DNA of 64,000 bases, taken from positions 186,001-250,000 of the forward strand of contig JAXGGA010000067.1 of NCBI GenBank assembly GCA_038373865.1, given 5' to 3'. Shown here in pieces: positions 45,712 through 57,722 of the stretch (position 1 is the stretch's first letter; every line of letters begins with the position of its first letter). Source of the DNA: Uloborus plumipes (Eukaryota > Arthropoda > Arachnida > Araneae > Uloboridae). The position numbers and the translations under genes were made by a program. The notes beneath the pieces were generated by a model that had not been told where the DNA came from, searched no databases, and saw nothing but the letters and a program-made list of their open reading frames with translations.

Positions 45712-46615
45712 CTAGAAAATAGGGAGGATTTGGGTAACTTTCTCGATTGGTGTTAAGTCAGATGAATTTACTGACCAGGGAAGAATGGTACACTCATCCA
45801 GGAGCCCTTTGAACCATGCAGGTTCACTGGCAGCTGTATGTCACTTCGCATTGTCCTGCAGGTAGATGCAATCATCCTGAGGAAAAAAAATCCATATAGG
45901 AGTGGACGGTCAGCAAGGGCAGATGCGTTCTTGTATTGATCCACAGTGTCTTCCACAATGATGATTGAACCCATAGAACCCCAGAAAACATTCCCCAGAC
46001 CATAATGCGCCTGCCTTCAGCTTGGACCGTTCCGGCAATGGTTTCAGGGTGTTTGCTTCCAGATGTTTCACGCCTTCTAAGCCAACATCTGTATGTCCGA
46101 TGGAGCATAAAACGTGATTCATTAGTAAATACTACCTGTCGCCAACAAATGGACATACAGCGGCGGTACTGGCGGTAGTCAGTACCGGCGATGGACAGTA
46201 GTCAGCATATTTGCATTAACCAGGCTTCTGCTTCTGGAGCCCAGACACAGCAACGTCCGCTAAACAGTAGTGTGCAAGATGATGTTGGGTAGCCCTTTGG
46301 TTCATCTGGGGGATCATTTGCTCAATGGAAGCCCGTCTATTAACCCGAATGCATCTCCGCAACCGTCGCTCGCCTGTGTAATCTATGGCTCATGGTTGGT
46401 GCATCACATTTGCCATGTCGTTGATTTTGAACAGTCCCACTTTGCCATTCACGGTACACTCTTACCACAACGGCAAGAGAACAGATCAAAAACTCAGCCA
46501 TTTTGGAAATGCTTCCAACCTCGGCCCGAAAGCCAATTACTAAGCCCTTTTGTACGTCATATAAATCGCTTCGTTTTTGCATTGCGCTAATGGTAGAAAG
46601 CGCTGAAAGTGCCAT
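45712..46615 (-). pseudogene. Tc1/mariner transposase relic
   Basis: Pieces of a Tc1-type transposase can be read in order on the minus strand. An N-terminal helix-turn-helix-like segment (46615-46340) contains DVQKGLVIGFRAEVGSISKM. A middle piece (46156-45872) has VVFTNESRF around the first catalytic position (N in place of D), followed by GTVQAEGRRIMVWGMFSG. A last piece has LQDNAK, a stop, then HTAA, with the second D encoded at 45853-45855, and TPIEK with the catalytic E at 45742-45744. Thus 36 residues separate the last two catalytic residues in the present frame. Frameshifts and stops make it non-functional. It differs clearly from the intact transposase at 2656-3702. TIRs were not located. 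Confidence 0.8.
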
Positions 46616-47396
46616 CGTTTTTAGTTTTCAAAAAAAAAAAAAATCTTTTGTTCTTAAAAATGCCCACAAAAGTTATTTCCGATTTGATTCTTGAGATGAA
46701 TATTTTACAAGCTTTAAGTAGGAAAGTGCTAGCATGTCTTTGAAAACACTGCTCAGTGTTTTTAGATATATGCTAAAGTTTGACCACGAAGAAATGGAGT
46801 GACCTTTAAATGGAAACGGACAGGTTTATTTTGTAATAGGTAGCATCAGAGAGATCACGCAAGCAGTAAGAGCTGAAGTGAGCTAATAAGTAAAAATTAA
46901 TTTTTTCGCTGATCCAAGCTATTTTTAAATGAATCGATTTGTTTCCGATTCAAGCTCATCCACTATCTGTCCGTGCTCAAACTGTACTGCATTGTGGAAA
47001 AAGGAGGATCACCCCAACCCCCATAGTGTTGTGCTTAGCATTCGCCAAACCTGAAAAGCGTATCTGCAATTAATTTAGGTTCGCTGCACTGTAAAGAAAG
47101 AAAGAAAAATCATTCGTCTTTCTTTTAACTAATGGACATATTTTGCGCGTAAATTATGTCCGTAGCATATCTGGCGACAGTACAGAAAAATTCCTCGCTA
47201 AGATTAAGTAACATTTCTAAAATTAACTTGGAATTTCCCTGAAGAATTCAAACTTTCCAATAAATGCGAATTACGTCTTTTGGAACAAATCAAAAGACTT
47301 AGTAGAAAACTAAAATATGTTTCTTGTAAGTATTTGGCAACACCCTGATGAACCAAGAAAGCGACTGCGACGTATACTACAAAAAATGAACTCTTG
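46616..47396. other. AT-rich DNA, nothing recognised
   Basis: No supported feature; short frames near 47204-47431 are not convincing. Confidence 0.45.
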
Positions 47397-47750
47397 TTTT
47401 TACAGTATAATACCGGCAGCCGAGGTTCCAACTTAAAATTGTAAAATGTACAGTAATAAACGGTAAAACTAGCAATTTCACAGTTTCTTCACTGTAAAAG
47501 AAATTTTACAGTTCATCGCCGTAAAATTTAGCTATATTATAGTGTACAAACAACGGTGTAATACTGGAAGCATAGGTTTCAGTTTAAAACTGTAAAATGC
47601 ACGTAATAAACTGCTAAGTTAGGAATTAAAAAAAAAAAAAAATACTTGTAAAATTTGCACCGTAAAAGTAGCAGTTTTGCTGTTTATTACTACAAATATA
47701 GCTGTATTATATTATAAAAACAACATTCATCTTTACAGCGTAGTAGCCCA
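47397..47750. repeat. Dispersed repeat, copy B (uninterrupted, inverted to copy A)
   Basis: TTTTTACAGTATAATACCGG at the left end and CTGTATTATATTATAAAAAC near 47701 correspond to the two ends of copy A at 2599-4045. The interior carries repeated ACAGTAATAAACNGTAAAA-type units. It lacks the transposon found in copy A, so it serves as an empty-site comparison. Confidence 0.7.
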
Positions 47751-50280
47751 GTCTAATACAGCGTTGCTAACGAATAGCAAGGCACTTATTTGGCTGCAAC
47801 TCCTGCAAAGCACGTAAAGAGAGTTTTAATTTCACTCCATTGGGGTTTTAGCCAATCTGGACCTCCCGTGATAACGCTGAAGGAAAAATCCTTAAAAAAT
47901 AAATAATGAAACAATTAGTACATTTTTAAGTGGTTAGTAAATATGTTTTTCATTGCAGGGAGTTTGATTCATGTAAAATGCAGCAAATTCAGAAAATTTT
48001 CGTTTTTACATGAAAGTGGTTTAAAACCTGTGAAATCAGTAAACTTTAGCCAGAAATGTAATGTCTCCAAATTTTTTTTAATTACTTTTTATATATTTTA
48101 GTATTTGATGACCTATATTCCTTAGTTTTACTGAAGAATCGCCTGTTTTATTAAAACAATTAAAAAAAAAAAAAAAAGAAGCGATGGGAAATAGATAAGA
48201 GCAAACAGTTTATTAACATTAATCCTCGTGGTGACGACGACATAGTGAATACCATCACATGGAAAGTTTTTATCGGGAGAAACAGCGCATATCATCCAAT
48301 ACGTGCTTCAATTCCAAACAATATTAAAAGAGATTAAAAATAAATCGGTTTTTGAACCATAATTTAGGTACAGCAAAAATGTCGCTTTTCAACTAACTAC
48401 TATGCATAGCAATGTTATTTTTTTTTTCGTTTCATGTAATTCTAATTCACTGCATTCATATGTCGAGCAAAAGTTAATTACGTCCAAAGCAAACATCTTG
48501 TTGTCTACGACTTGTAGTTCTTTTGTATACATTCCTCCGGAAAACAGTCATATACGAAGAAAAGATTGAGGCGCACTAAAATGAAATACTTCAAGTATAT
48601 GAGATGTAAAAACGTCGCAAAAATTGCGCAGGATATAGGTAGCCCTATGAAAGAAAATCTTCATCTCAGAGATAAAAGCCTTTCTTTTAAATATGTTTAT
48701 GTAAACATTCTAAACAGAAGTCACTTGCCTTAAGGCTACTGAGGATATTGGAAGCATCTCTTCGTTTACTGTACCTTACGTATATCAGGGGAGAAAAGGC
48801 TGCAAGGGGTGTATTTATTACATTCTGTCATGCAAAAAAATTATTCCCATTTTAAAGAATTCTGCCTAATTTTTATTGCATCAAATATTTGAAATCATTC
48901 TTAATATGTATACAAATTGTATTAACTATATCTAATATTTTATAAAACATATAAATTCAAAATACATAAAATTTTTATTTATATCATTTTATGTTGTATA
49001 TTGTGTAGTAATAAAAATGTTATACAAAAATCATAAACATTTTTTAAATCTTTAATTCACAGAGGATGCATTTACACCTTTAGTGGATGTATTGTAATAA
49101 TAAAAACTGAATTCATCTGTTTTAATGTGATCTTTAAAGGCAAATTTTTGAAAAGTTGCACGTTTGCAAAGTGTCTTATAACTCTTGAAGAAGGTATATA
49201 TTACCCTGGAATTATGTGTTTTCTCCTTGGTAAGCCATTAGTTCCGGAATGTTTTTTTTTTTTTATTTTTGCAAATAAATTAGAGAAATAAATAAATAAT
49301 ACTTGTACTCTATGCTTAAGCAGTATGCTTGGCCATAAGAAAATAAAAACTCAAAGCCATTTGAAAAAGGATGAATTTATACTTCTTGCTTCCAGGTAGT
49401 ATGATATGAAAAGTTATACACACATTGAATATTTCAAAAATCGCAAGTTGAATTTGAATTTTACAAACTGGCTCAATATCAACAGGTTGATTTTGATTAG
49501 GTGTCGACCTGCTATGAAATGACCATCCCCTTCTCCAACATTTTTTTTTTAAATAATAGGTTTTTAGGACAACAAAATGCTTCATTTTTACTTCTTCGAA
49601 TATTGGATACGAAGTTATAGTCAATTAAGGACACCGAAAGTCATATTAAGTAAAAACCGGAAGTCAAACTTATGGACCCAAAGATCCTTAAGTCCTTAAA
49701 GATTTAAAAAGTTAACAAATTGACAAGTATAGTCAAAGAATATATAAACTAGTTACGTAAAAACTTTTTTTAATTCAAAATTGTCCAGAACATTTATATT
49801 AATGTAAGAGAAATGCTTTAATGTGTTTTCTGAAAAACTTTTTTTCCAGATCTTCGTGTAAAACTGATTTTATAGCTGAAAAATTGTATACCAACCAACC
49901 TGATTTTTTCAAATAATATTTTTCACATTCATAGCCATGTTTTGAACTATAATATGTGCTCTAAGTCAGTATATAAAAATTTTACACGAATTTACCCGGG
50001 AACTATTGAGGGTGAATGAAAAATCGGTGAATTTAAATACGATTTCCCTTTTTTTTAAACTTTATTACTGTTATAAAACTTTTAGTTCCGAGCAAAGGTA
50101 ATGTTCGTATAGTAACTTACATCAGATTACATTTTGAAACATATTGAGTTGAAATGAGCACTAAGCTTCTGGCGTAAACTAGCTTATTTTTCGCTCGCTT
50201 TCCCAATTTCTAAAAAAAAAAAAAAAGACAAGCTGTTTTTTCCCCTACATTTAATCACAATTAAATTAAAAAGAATATAA
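47751..50280. other. AT-rich DNA, nothing recognised
   Basis: The 102-codon minus-strand frame at 49316-49624 shows no domain. No repeats with clear boundaries were noticed. Confidence 0.45.
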
Positions 50281-50390
50281 ACCCAAGCAGCACACTTCGT
50301 TTTTTAAAGGTTTTAAAATGGTTATTAACGTTGTAACAACCGCTTAAAAACGTTTATAAAACGTGTAAAGGTTATTTGTGTTACCTGGGT
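50281..50390. mobile_element. ~110-bp MITE-like element (ACCCAAGCAGCACA end)
   Basis: ACCCAAGCAGCACA at 50281 pairs imperfectly with TGTGTTACCTGGGT ending at 50390. The left end resembles that of the element at 52339 (ACCCAAGTAGCAT), including the preceding AAGAATA sequence. No coding content. Confidence 0.45.
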
Positions 50391-51437
50391 AGTTATTTAT
50401 ACTACACTTCAGCCAATCAATACTTGCAAAGAGAAATATTTATTATTGTTTATTTCTTTGTCACATATAAAGCCTTATTTATGATATGCAGATTAATTTT
50501 TAGCAGTTAGTTATACTTAACAAAATTATTACAAAATAGGTTATAAGCTTAATGCTTGAAAACACGAAATTACTCTAGGAGATGTATATTTATAATCATA
50601 CTTAAGCGCATGAGAAATGTTAAGCACGCATTTCGAGATGTCAAGAATTACTTTAAATCATACCGCTTCGAAATGAAATGCATTATAGCGCAGAGGAGAT
50701 CTATGCATGAGACAAAATTTACATGGAAGATCGGCAATAATCCAATGTTAACCATTTCGAGAATTTCGAACTTTAATTAAAGATACTTTTGCTCCAGAAC
50801 GGAACTTGTACTTACTTTTGACATCCGGTAACATCTTAGTAATCCAGAATATTTTGCAAATTAACTTCAACACATTCTTCGATGGAATAAACCAAAGTTA
50901 ACAGTTTTGTTCTTAGCATCTCGTTCATAAATTTTCGAGTTAATTAAAATTCTTCGAAAGAATGACTGGAGTAGTAGAATGGGCGAGTTTTGCCAAACAA
51001 TAAGTAGTATAACGGAACATTGAAATTGGCGGCACTGATTAAAACTTCAGATTTAGAAAATTGGACTAGCTTTGTTCTTCGAATTACTGCAATGCATTTA
51101 TTGCAAGTTGGCTTATGCCTATTGCAAGCATACATGCGCATCTTTATTTAAAGAAAAAAGATATTGGACAAGCTCACTTGCAAAATTTCAGACCTTTTTC
51201 AACACTTTTTTAAACACGTACACTTGTCCCCCTTTTTTGGAACTCATTAAAGAATACTTTTGGAATAGTTTTCAAAACACCTCTGAGAACTTTTTTTTTT
51301 TTTTGTATTTTGGTTCAAAACATCTAATACTCTTTAGGGGTGCATCTAAGAACATTTTTGAACCATGACAAGTTCAAATTTATGCAGCAACTTCGCAGTA
51401 CCGTTTTTGGAATAGTTTTAGAACATTTATCGAACGA
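50391..51437. other. AT-rich DNA, nothing recognised
   Basis: Frames at 50556-50780 and 51072-51368 have no recognisable domain. Confidence 0.45.
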
Positions 51438-51863
51438 TCACTGACTTTTTTCAAGTATTTTATTAGTTTTGCAATAACTTTTATAGCAATTTCGTGTAAC
51501 AGCCGTCTGACAGTGCTTGGTCTTGACTTCTACCAAGGCTGGCAGTCTGTTATACTGGCCACACCAGTCAGCTAACATTGGTTCTAAATATCTATCATTT
51601 TCCCACTGAGGGATTCCATCAACTGGTAGATAAAGAAATCTGTTAAAATTCTGTTGGTAAGAAACAATTAAAAGTTTTTACAATGGTGCACAAGTTTTTA
51701 GTTCCCAATCTCTTCTCAAATATGTCTGCAATCTGTTCACAAATGTACCAAATACGTCCTCTAGTTTAAATATAACAAATATTCTGAGTGGAACAAAGTC
51801 GGTGTTCATTGCAGTGTGCTTTCCTTTTAACGAAGCAAATTTACAGTACTTTCTATTGTGCAT
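51438..51863 (-). pseudogene. Unassigned broken reading frame, protein-like
   Basis: A single frame runs 142 codons from an ATG at 51861-51863 to a TGA at 51438-51440, broken only by one TAA at 51678-51680. The part after the stop reads like real protein: RFLYLPVDGIPQWENDRYLE, then PMLADWCGQYNRLPALVEV, then KTKHCQTAV. The part before it includes LEDVFGTFVNRLQTYLRRDW. A possible splice acceptor (TTTCTTACCAACAG) lies just upstream of the second part, so an alternative reading is a terminal exon starting near 51646. I do not recognise a family. It could be an element relic, a gene pseudocopy, or a host exon. There is no coding context on either side. Confidence 0.35.
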
Positions 51864-52338
51864 TCAGGCAGCTTGAGCACTTTTCTTATGTAAAGAGTTT
51901 CAAATGTATACTATAAATTTGCAATGCATGTAAAACCTGTCATGGTGGTAATGAACGTTTTTTTTTCATACGATTTCATTTATTTGCTCAATGGAAATAA
52001 CATAAGGTAAACGACTCCCAATGATATTTTTAAAAAAAATGCAAATGACGATACATTCAGGTATAAGTAGATATTAAAGCTTTCATTCTTGTTTACTGAC
52101 GGTATAATGTTTTTTTTTCTTTTTGAATCAACTTTTAAGATATTTAAAGCTGAATTAATTAAAGTTGAATTATTTAAAGTTGCATTTTGAAATAGATATA
52201 TTTTTATCCAAAAAGGTCTGCTTGCTGATACGCATTTTTAAGCATTGTTTTCCTATATTATGCGATTTTTAAGGGATTCCTCTTTCCTGAATCTTGATTT
52301 CGTTTCCAGTTTAAATGAAATTGGTTTGAAAAGAATAA
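51864..52338. other. AT-rich DNA, nothing recognised
   Basis: No supported feature was found. Confidence 0.45.
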
Positions 52339-52716
52339 ACCCAAGTAGCATCAACTCATCGGATTTTGCTCGGCTGATCATCAAACTCCTCGTAATTTGA
52401 TCCTGTAACGCACGATGACATCGTTCCGATCGATCAGTATCCGAGCACGGTTTTCGATGAGCTACTTTTCATCGGAAAGCGATATCCTCCCGATCAACTT
52501 TCTGGAGGAAAATAAGCCGTGCATCCAAAATTGATCCTAAATTCTTCGGCACGGGACCGCACTGCTCGTAAATTGCTCCAAATCTCATCGTATTTCGAGC
52601 AAAACTCATCGGATTTTGCTGCTCGGATTCTGTTTAGCCGATGAGACAAATTGGAGCAATTCCCGAAGAGAACTCATCGAATCCGATCATCGGCCGATGA
52701 GATTATGCTGCTAGGG
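52339..52716. mobile_element. ~378-bp MITE with repeated CTCATCGG motifs
   Basis: ACCCAAGTAGCAT at 52339 pairs with ATGCTGCTAGGG ending at 52716. Motifs of the type CTCATCGG and CCGATGAG recur throughout, including AACTCATCGGATTTTGCT near both the left end (52354) and the middle (52604). GC content is far above that of the flanks. No ORF is present, and the target duplication is unclear. Confidence 0.65.
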
Positions 52717-54925
52717 AAAGTGCTAGAAAATTGACAGGCAGACAAACAATTACAACAGATAGATGCATGTAAACCATAAGTTTTAACGAAAGGACATCAA
52801 ACGGCAAAACCTTTTATAAGCATGAAATATACAGTTGGTACGGCATTTAGGTGTACTTCAAAGACAAACTATCTTAAGAGCCATTATTTTGAAAATCGAA
52901 CAAAAAAGGGAAATTTTGGCAGTGACCATTTTTGATTTTCCTCATTTTTTTATGACAAAGTAGGTCATGAGAAATAAACATTCTGAAGTTTGCAGTCCCC
53001 CCAAAAATTTTTGTTCGCTCGGTAAAAATTTCCAAAGTTTGATGTTATGCAGCGCTTTTTTGGTAAAACGGCTGAAAGACGCATTTCAGTGCGCTGTAGT
53101 TTTTTACAGAAACGCCACCCATGGTTATGTTTACATTTATTGATTGTACAGTGTGTAGTTATGAGGACCCCATAGTTATTTGGGTTGTGGTGTGTTGCTT
53201 CCTTTAGTTAAGGAGCCGCAAAGTATGGTTTTTAGACCATTTTCACTCGACTTTGAACTGAATTATTTCCCCCCTAAAAGTAACCCCCCGAATTTTTTTA
53301 ACATATACTGAAAATGTATACTATGAAGAGAATATGTGGTACGAAAATTGTTTAATATCTCATTGCTTTGAAGAGAAAAAGACTTAGACATTTTTTAAAT
53401 TTTCAAAATTTGCGGTTTTTTTTATCGCATTTAACTCAAAACAGCAAACTCTAGGACAAAAAAGCTTTTATGGATTATGGAACCTACAGATGTGTAGAAT
53501 AACGTAAAAAAGAAAGTTGCTTGGGGTCTCGTCTCGTTTTCAAGAAAATATTTTTTTTTTTTTTTTTGTAGCTCATTTTAATGCTAAACCGTTCGGTCGA
53601 TTTTCACGCCACTTGGCACAAAATTAGTTTGTAGCATGTAGTTTTGCACCTCGAAGCGATTTTTCGAACATTCCATTTCGTTCTTTTTCTATTCGAATTC
53701 TTAGCGGAAATTCGATAAAATAGGGAAGAAATATTTCATACACATTTTCAAGTCTTATGTCATTCGAAAGCTTGAAATTTTCTGCACAAAATGAAGTTTT
53801 TTCGAAGTTTCTACGATCATCAGGAGAGCTGTAATAATTGTTTTTAGAATCCCGAAATTCAAGGCTTACCTTCAGTAAAGCAAGCCAAACGATTCTAAAA
53901 TGGTTCAGCTCGATAATAAAATTTGTTTGAAAAGAAAGATGAAAAGAATTATTTTATCAACGGAAATCAACTTTTCATGTTGTTGCCATGGTTACGTGTT
54001 CATACCTATTTTTGTTTCGTTCTTCTTCCAGCGTCGCCAGACGTAGTGTTTTTGATACTACGGTAATATTTCTTCGGCCCAAATAAGGAGCGTAGTATTT
54101 TTCCGGCAACCCTGTTTCCAATATACTAATGACTTAATTAAAAGATTTGGCGGATTTTTTTTTTTTTCATTTTCATAGATTTCGCATTTTGGCAACATTG
54201 ATTTTGGCGACGTTTGGAAACGGTATTACTTTGTAATATTTTTTTTAGAGGAGGCGTAGTATTTATTTGTTTCAATTCTCTGGCAACCCTGTCTTTTCCG
54301 GGTGAAAATGCTTTAGGACATTACTTGGCGCGTTTTTGCGTGTCTCGCGGAAGTGAAAGCTCCGAGAGAAACTACGTAAAATAGCCAGGGTTACCACGCT
54401 TGGTGCGCCTATCGCCCATTTAGCGAGAAAAGGGTACCTAAAGCACAGATTAACCAAATATCGTATGAATTGCGTTATTTCATCGTTCGTTTTGTTTTTA
54501 AAGCTAGGAAATAAAACTTTCTTCTTCTTTTAAACTTTGGTAAGATTTCTGTTGGTTTCTGTGAGCAACAAAATTGTTCTTATTTTCTCTTTTGGCTTAT
54601 TTTTGTACATCTTCCCTTGGGGTTGCATTCGAATGTTCCAAGGGGGTGTTTTGCCCCTTTTATGGAGTAAATCAGTGTTCATTTCAATGCAGACAAAAGT
54701 GATATGAATTGGCCCGACCACTTGGCAATATATCGCCAAGCTTTTGGTCGTCAAGCATTTGCCGCTAATTTGGCGACATATCACCAAGTTGGCGAAAAAA
54801 ATTGCTTTCTTTTTATATTTGGACTCAATTTGGCGCTATTGGCGATATTTTGCGAAAAATCCACTGAATGATGTTAAAATCGGCGATATTTAGGAGATTA
54901 ATCATTGTGAAACATTTTTTTTTTT

Positions 54926-56160
54926 ACTTTCTTCTATATCTAATATATAGAAGAAAGTATTGGTTTCGTGAAAATTTTCGAATGTCGAATTTTGACGGAT
55001 TTGCACGTTTTGAGGTGCGCTGAGTCCATTTCGACCATTTTTGGAAAATGTCTGTCTGTCTCTGTGTTTGTGTGTCTGTGTGTGTGTCTGTGTGTGAGTC
55101 TGTATGTGTGTGACCAGTTTTAGTGGCCGCGCTAGAGCAAAAACTACTGAATGAAATCGAACAAAAATTTTTGCACATATGTACCACCATGTGAACTGGT
55201 GCACTTGACTTTTTTTAGCGAATTCCTCCAAGGGGGGTGGAGCAATCACACGTGTTCTGCGCGGGGGTGATTGCTATATCTCAGGAAGTAACCGGCGGAA
55301 TCAAACGAAAATTGGTCCATAGGTAGACCCTACTGAGTACAGGTGCTGATTCAATTTGTTTGTCAATATCTCGAAGGGGGGTGGAGCAATCGCACGTGTT
55401 CTGCACGAGGGTGACTGCTATATCTCAAGAAGTAACTGGCGGAATCAAACGAAAATTAGTCCATAGGTAGACCCTATAGAGTACAGGTGCTGATTTAATT
55501 TGTGTGTCAATATCTCAAAGGGGGGTGGAGCAATCGCACGTGTTCTGCGCGGAGGTGATTGCTATATCTCAGGAAGTAACAGGCGGAATCGAACGAAAAT
55601 TGGTCCATAGGTAGACCCTATTGAGTACAAGTGCTGATTCAATTTGTGTGTCAATATCTCAAAGGGGGGTGGAGCAATCAAAAGTGCTTATTTTGTCATT
55701 GCACCTACTGTATCTCGAGAAATATTGCTGAGATTTGAATGAAATTTTGAATAACACTAACCCAATATGGAAGCAAGCATCGATTAAATTTTGGCGCCAA
55801 TCTCCCCGGGGGGAGGGTGGGGTGATTTTTGCGCTTAGTCAACAATGCGAAAAATTAATTCATTAAAAAATCGCTTTCACGCTATTTAATTATCAAAACA
55901 GCTGAAAACTTTCAATGATTTGAAATTTTTAACTGCTGCCAGTTTCTTTTTACTAACAAATAAAATGTTTGCAATGAATCTAAACAAGGCTTTTGCAATG
56001 ATTTCCAATTTCGCTCATTGATTCTGCATTTGCAGGGTTATTACGATAATTGGGAAATTGGAGCTGTCTCCAATTATTCGGGCGAGTACGTATTTTATTT
56101 TGTAACTGGAATTCATGAGATAAATATAGAAGAAAGTTTCGTGACGGCCACGACATCTAG
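54926..56160 (+). mobile_element. Helentron-like element with subterminal inverted repeats
   Basis: The insert begins ACTTTCTTCTATAT (54926-54939), which is the exact inverse of ATATAGAAGAAAGT near the 3' end (56124-56137); a third copy at 54945-54958 makes a 5' hairpin. The 3' end is CGTGACGGCCACGACATCTAG at 56160 followed by T-run. Comparison with Helitron copy 1 shows the host read as a T-run at this place, so insertion was between T residues. A GTCTGTCTGTC/GT-rich tract (about 55049-55105) and three 144-bp tandem repeats follow. No ORF is supported. Confidence 0.7.
55231..55680 (+). repeat. 144-bp tandem repeats (3 full units plus start of a fourth)
   Basis: AGGGGGGTGGAGCAATC starts at 55231, 55375, 55519 and 55663, giving an exact 144-bp period. 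Units share CACGTGTTCTGC, GATTGCTATATCTCAGGAAG and GGTCCATAGGTAGACCCTA with a handful of substitutions. Confidence 0.95.
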
Positions 56161-56860
56161 TTTTGCATTGTTTCGCGGCAAACTAGAGATATAAATGTTT
56201 GAACTGTAATCTTGCTCACTCCAAGCACTATTTTAGCACTTACGGCATCTACTAAGAAATTTACACATAAAAATTAAGTAGCGTGGGATCCATACCAGAT
56301 TTTTATATCATACTTAGAAGGAATTATAGTTGAATTACAACTAACATAGAGCATTTCTTCTGCTATATCAATTATTTTACAAATGAAATTTTTATTTTAT
56401 ACCACGGGCAAAGCCGTGCGGGTACCGCTAGTATAAAATAAAAAAAATAATCATAACATGTAAAAAATAAATAGAAAAGTTCAATATTGCAGTATTGTTT
56501 CCAACTTTGCCAAATCATCAGCAAAATTTTACAATCATGAAATTTTTCGGGAGGTCACTGTGACCTCCCACCAGAATACATCTGAAGATACCTCACCGAA
56601 TTTACTTTTTCCAATATTTCAAAGCTATTAATATGTGCATTCAATAATAGTCTCAGGATTTCACGTTTTTTGAGTTAATTGCAATTAAAAAACTAAAAAT
56701 TATAAAAAAATTTAGACAAAATTAAGTGTTTTTAGTCTTTTTCTCTTTCCCTATACCAATTCAAATATATCATTATTACATACTTAGAGTTTCAGCAGAT
56801 CTAACCTACTTGATGGACACATTTTACTATGAGAAAAAAGCATTAAAATGAGCTACAACA

Positions 56861-56889
56861 AAATAATAATAATAATAATAATAATAATA
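56861..56889. repeat. (AAT)n microsatellite
   Basis: About nine AAT units are visible inside the right arm of the foldback element; the left arm has a T-run at the matching place. Confidence 0.95.
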
Positions 56890-57722
56890 TATTTTCTTGA
56901 AAACGTCACGAGACCCCACGCAACTTTCTTTTTTACGTTATTCTACACATCTGTAGGTTCCATAATCCATAAAAACTTTTTTGTCCTAGAGTTGCTGTTT
57001 TGAGTTAAATGCGATCAAAAAACCGCAAATTTTGAAAATTTGAAAAATGTCTAAGGCTTTTTCTCTTCAAAGCAATGAGATATTAAACAATTTTTGTACC
57101 ACATATTCTCTTTATAGTATAAATTTTCAGTATATGTTAAAAAAAATTCGGGGGGGTTGCTTTTAGGGGGGAAATAATGCAGTTCAAAGTCGAGTGAAAA
57201 TGGTCTAAAAACCATACTTTGCGGCCCCTTAACTAAAGAAAGCAATACACCCCAACCCAAATAACTATGGGGTCCTCATAACTACACATTGTACAATCAA
57301 TAAATGTAAACATAACCATGTGGTGGAGTTTCTGTAAAAAACTACAGCGCACTGAAATGCGTCTTTCAGCCGTTTTACCAAAAAATCGCTGCATAACATC
57401 AAACTTTGGAAATTTTTACCGAGTGAACAAAATTTTTTGGGGGACTACAAACTTCAGAATGTTCATTTCTCTTGACCTACTTTGACATATAAAAAAATGA
57501 GGAAAATCAAAAATGGGCACTGCCACACCTTGTCTGAATTTCAAAATAATGGCTCTTAACACATGTAATGCATTGACGGATATTCTAAAGCTACAAATGG
57601 TAAATCATGTTTTAAAAATTTAACAGGATTATCTAATATTTGAAGGTTTTGGGATTTTTTTTTATAACTGTTATACTGACCGACGGATGAACGTATTTTA
57701 GTTTTATTTATTTCCTTATTTA

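Larger units (their letters stand above)
53588..56431 (+). mobile_element. Helitron family 1, copy 2 (5'-truncated, with nested element)
   Basis: The segment aligns with the reverse complement of copy 1 (10130-11680) from CCGTTCGGTCGATTTTCACG at about 53590 to the 3' end GGGTACCGCTAG|T at 56431. Shared landmarks include CATCAGGAGAGCT, ATCAACGGAAATCAACTTTT, GATGTTAAAATCGGCGATAT and TTGCTCACTCCAAGCAC. The first ~70 bp of the family consensus are missing. It holds extra sequence at about 54040-54480 absent from copy 1, and the Helentron-like element at 54926-56160. It occupies the loop of the TTAA-flanked foldback element. Confidence 0.82.
52878..57555. mobile_element. 4.7-kb foldback element flanked by TTAA
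   Basis: GAGCCATTATTTTGAAAAT at 52878 is matched by its complement ending at 57555, with TTAA on both outer sides (52874-52877 and 57556-57559). Arms 52878-53585 and 56839-57555 (about 710 bp each) are reverse complements at around 90%: AAGTTTGATGTTATGCAGCG, GAGGACCCCATAGTTATTT and TAGCTCATTTTAATGCT recur in both. The loop (53586-56838) contains a Helitron copy with a further insertion. TTAA duplication suggests piggyBac or Kolobok-like targeting; the termini do not decide. Confidence 0.85.

Noticed and set aside
54902..55249. 115- and 88-codon minus-strand frames with TH/TD repeats
   Set aside because: Encoded by the GT-rich microsatellite inside the Helentron-like element.
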